From: Siphonodentalium dalli | Lineage: Eukaryota; Mollusca; Scaphopoda; Gadilida; Siphonodentaliidae | Assembly: GCA_032622095.1 (NCBI GenBank) | Contig: CP136065.1 | Location: 241,221,530 to 241,285,529, forward strand | DNA length: 64,000 bases | Direction of reading: 5' to 3' | Shown: positions 63,752-64,000 of the stretch, in pieces | Numbering within the stretch: the first letter of the stretch is position 1 | Layout of the letters: each line of letters opens with the position of its first letter | Translations under genes and position numbers: made by a program | The notes under the pieces: model-generated | What the model saw: only the letters and a program-made list of their open reading frames with translations | Told to the model about the DNA's origin: nothing | Databases searched by the model: none

Positions 63752-64000
63752 AGCTAATAGCAGTCAGCAGATTTCAATAATTCCAGCAGCAGAGGTGTGG
63801 GTTCAATCTCCAGACAGGATAAAGGAAACAGGGACATACATGTAGCAAGGGGGTTTTGAATTGGATGTATAGATGAGGATTTCTAACTGGAAACCCTGCA
63901 TTGTAATAGTCGGGAGCTGATAGGGCACCCCCCAGGACTTAACTTTACCCCACTCATGTTCTTCCTTGTTATGTTACATTTGTATATATTAGACAAGTTT
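63752..64000. other. Unassigned sequence at window end
   Basis: I see no gene or repeat in the last 249 bases. Confidence 0.5.

Overview
This is a gene-poor, repeat-rich piece of an animal nuclear genome. Coding exons are short and bounded by GT-AG introns. Intergenic and intronic DNA is AT-rich and crowded with small foldback transposons, tandem arrays and decayed dispersed repeats. The dispersed repeats carry runs such as 'ccgtccgtctgtccg' and phrases such as 'accaaatttcattgagatt', which I associate with bivalve molluscs. Bivalve, or at least lophotrochozoan, is therefore an inference from repeat style and not proven.

Two genes can be reconstructed by splicing. (1) On the plus strand at 3163-11309 are the last four coding exons of a nuclear-envelope integral membrane protein (NEMP/TMEM194 family); the 5' exons are missing or lie before the window. 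(2) On the minus strand at 26804-47130 are nine coding exons of an HMG-box protein most like mitochondrial transcription factor A (TFAM). It has three HMG boxes, each built from three exons, where TFAM normally has two boxes. A candidate tiny first exon and promoter lie at about 56.6-56.9 kb. The two genes converge, with 15.5 kb of repeats between their stop codons.

Other coding remnants are a non-LTR retrotransposon reverse transcriptase on the minus strand (47.8-50.6 kb, broken by a 44-bp triplication) and a decayed pogo/Tigger-like transposase C-terminus (40.45-41.1 kb) next to a TA-flanked element (41.2-42.0 kb). A weak open frame lies at 56.1-56.5 kb.

Mobile and repeat layout: a 60-bp satellite opens the window (1-538). 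Twelve copies of a roughly 215-bp, TA-flanked, nearly perfect palindrome are scattered throughout. At least thirteen TTAA-flanked, piggyBac-like palindromic elements carry a roughly 70-bp hairpin cassette, and the same cassette also sits inside elements with unrelated ends (GTGACCCGCC type). A third palindromic family (core GCAGAATGAGGTCCCCAGAG) has seven copies. A 4.5-kb satellite of about 164-bp monomers with a roughly 1.1-kb higher-order period fills 51.06-55.56 kb. A two-part array of short CTTAAG-centred palindromes fills 57.85-59.05 kb. No tRNA, rRNA or CRISPR array was recognised. I see no autonomous transposase for the TTAA elements, so they presumably depend on an enzyme encoded elsewhere.
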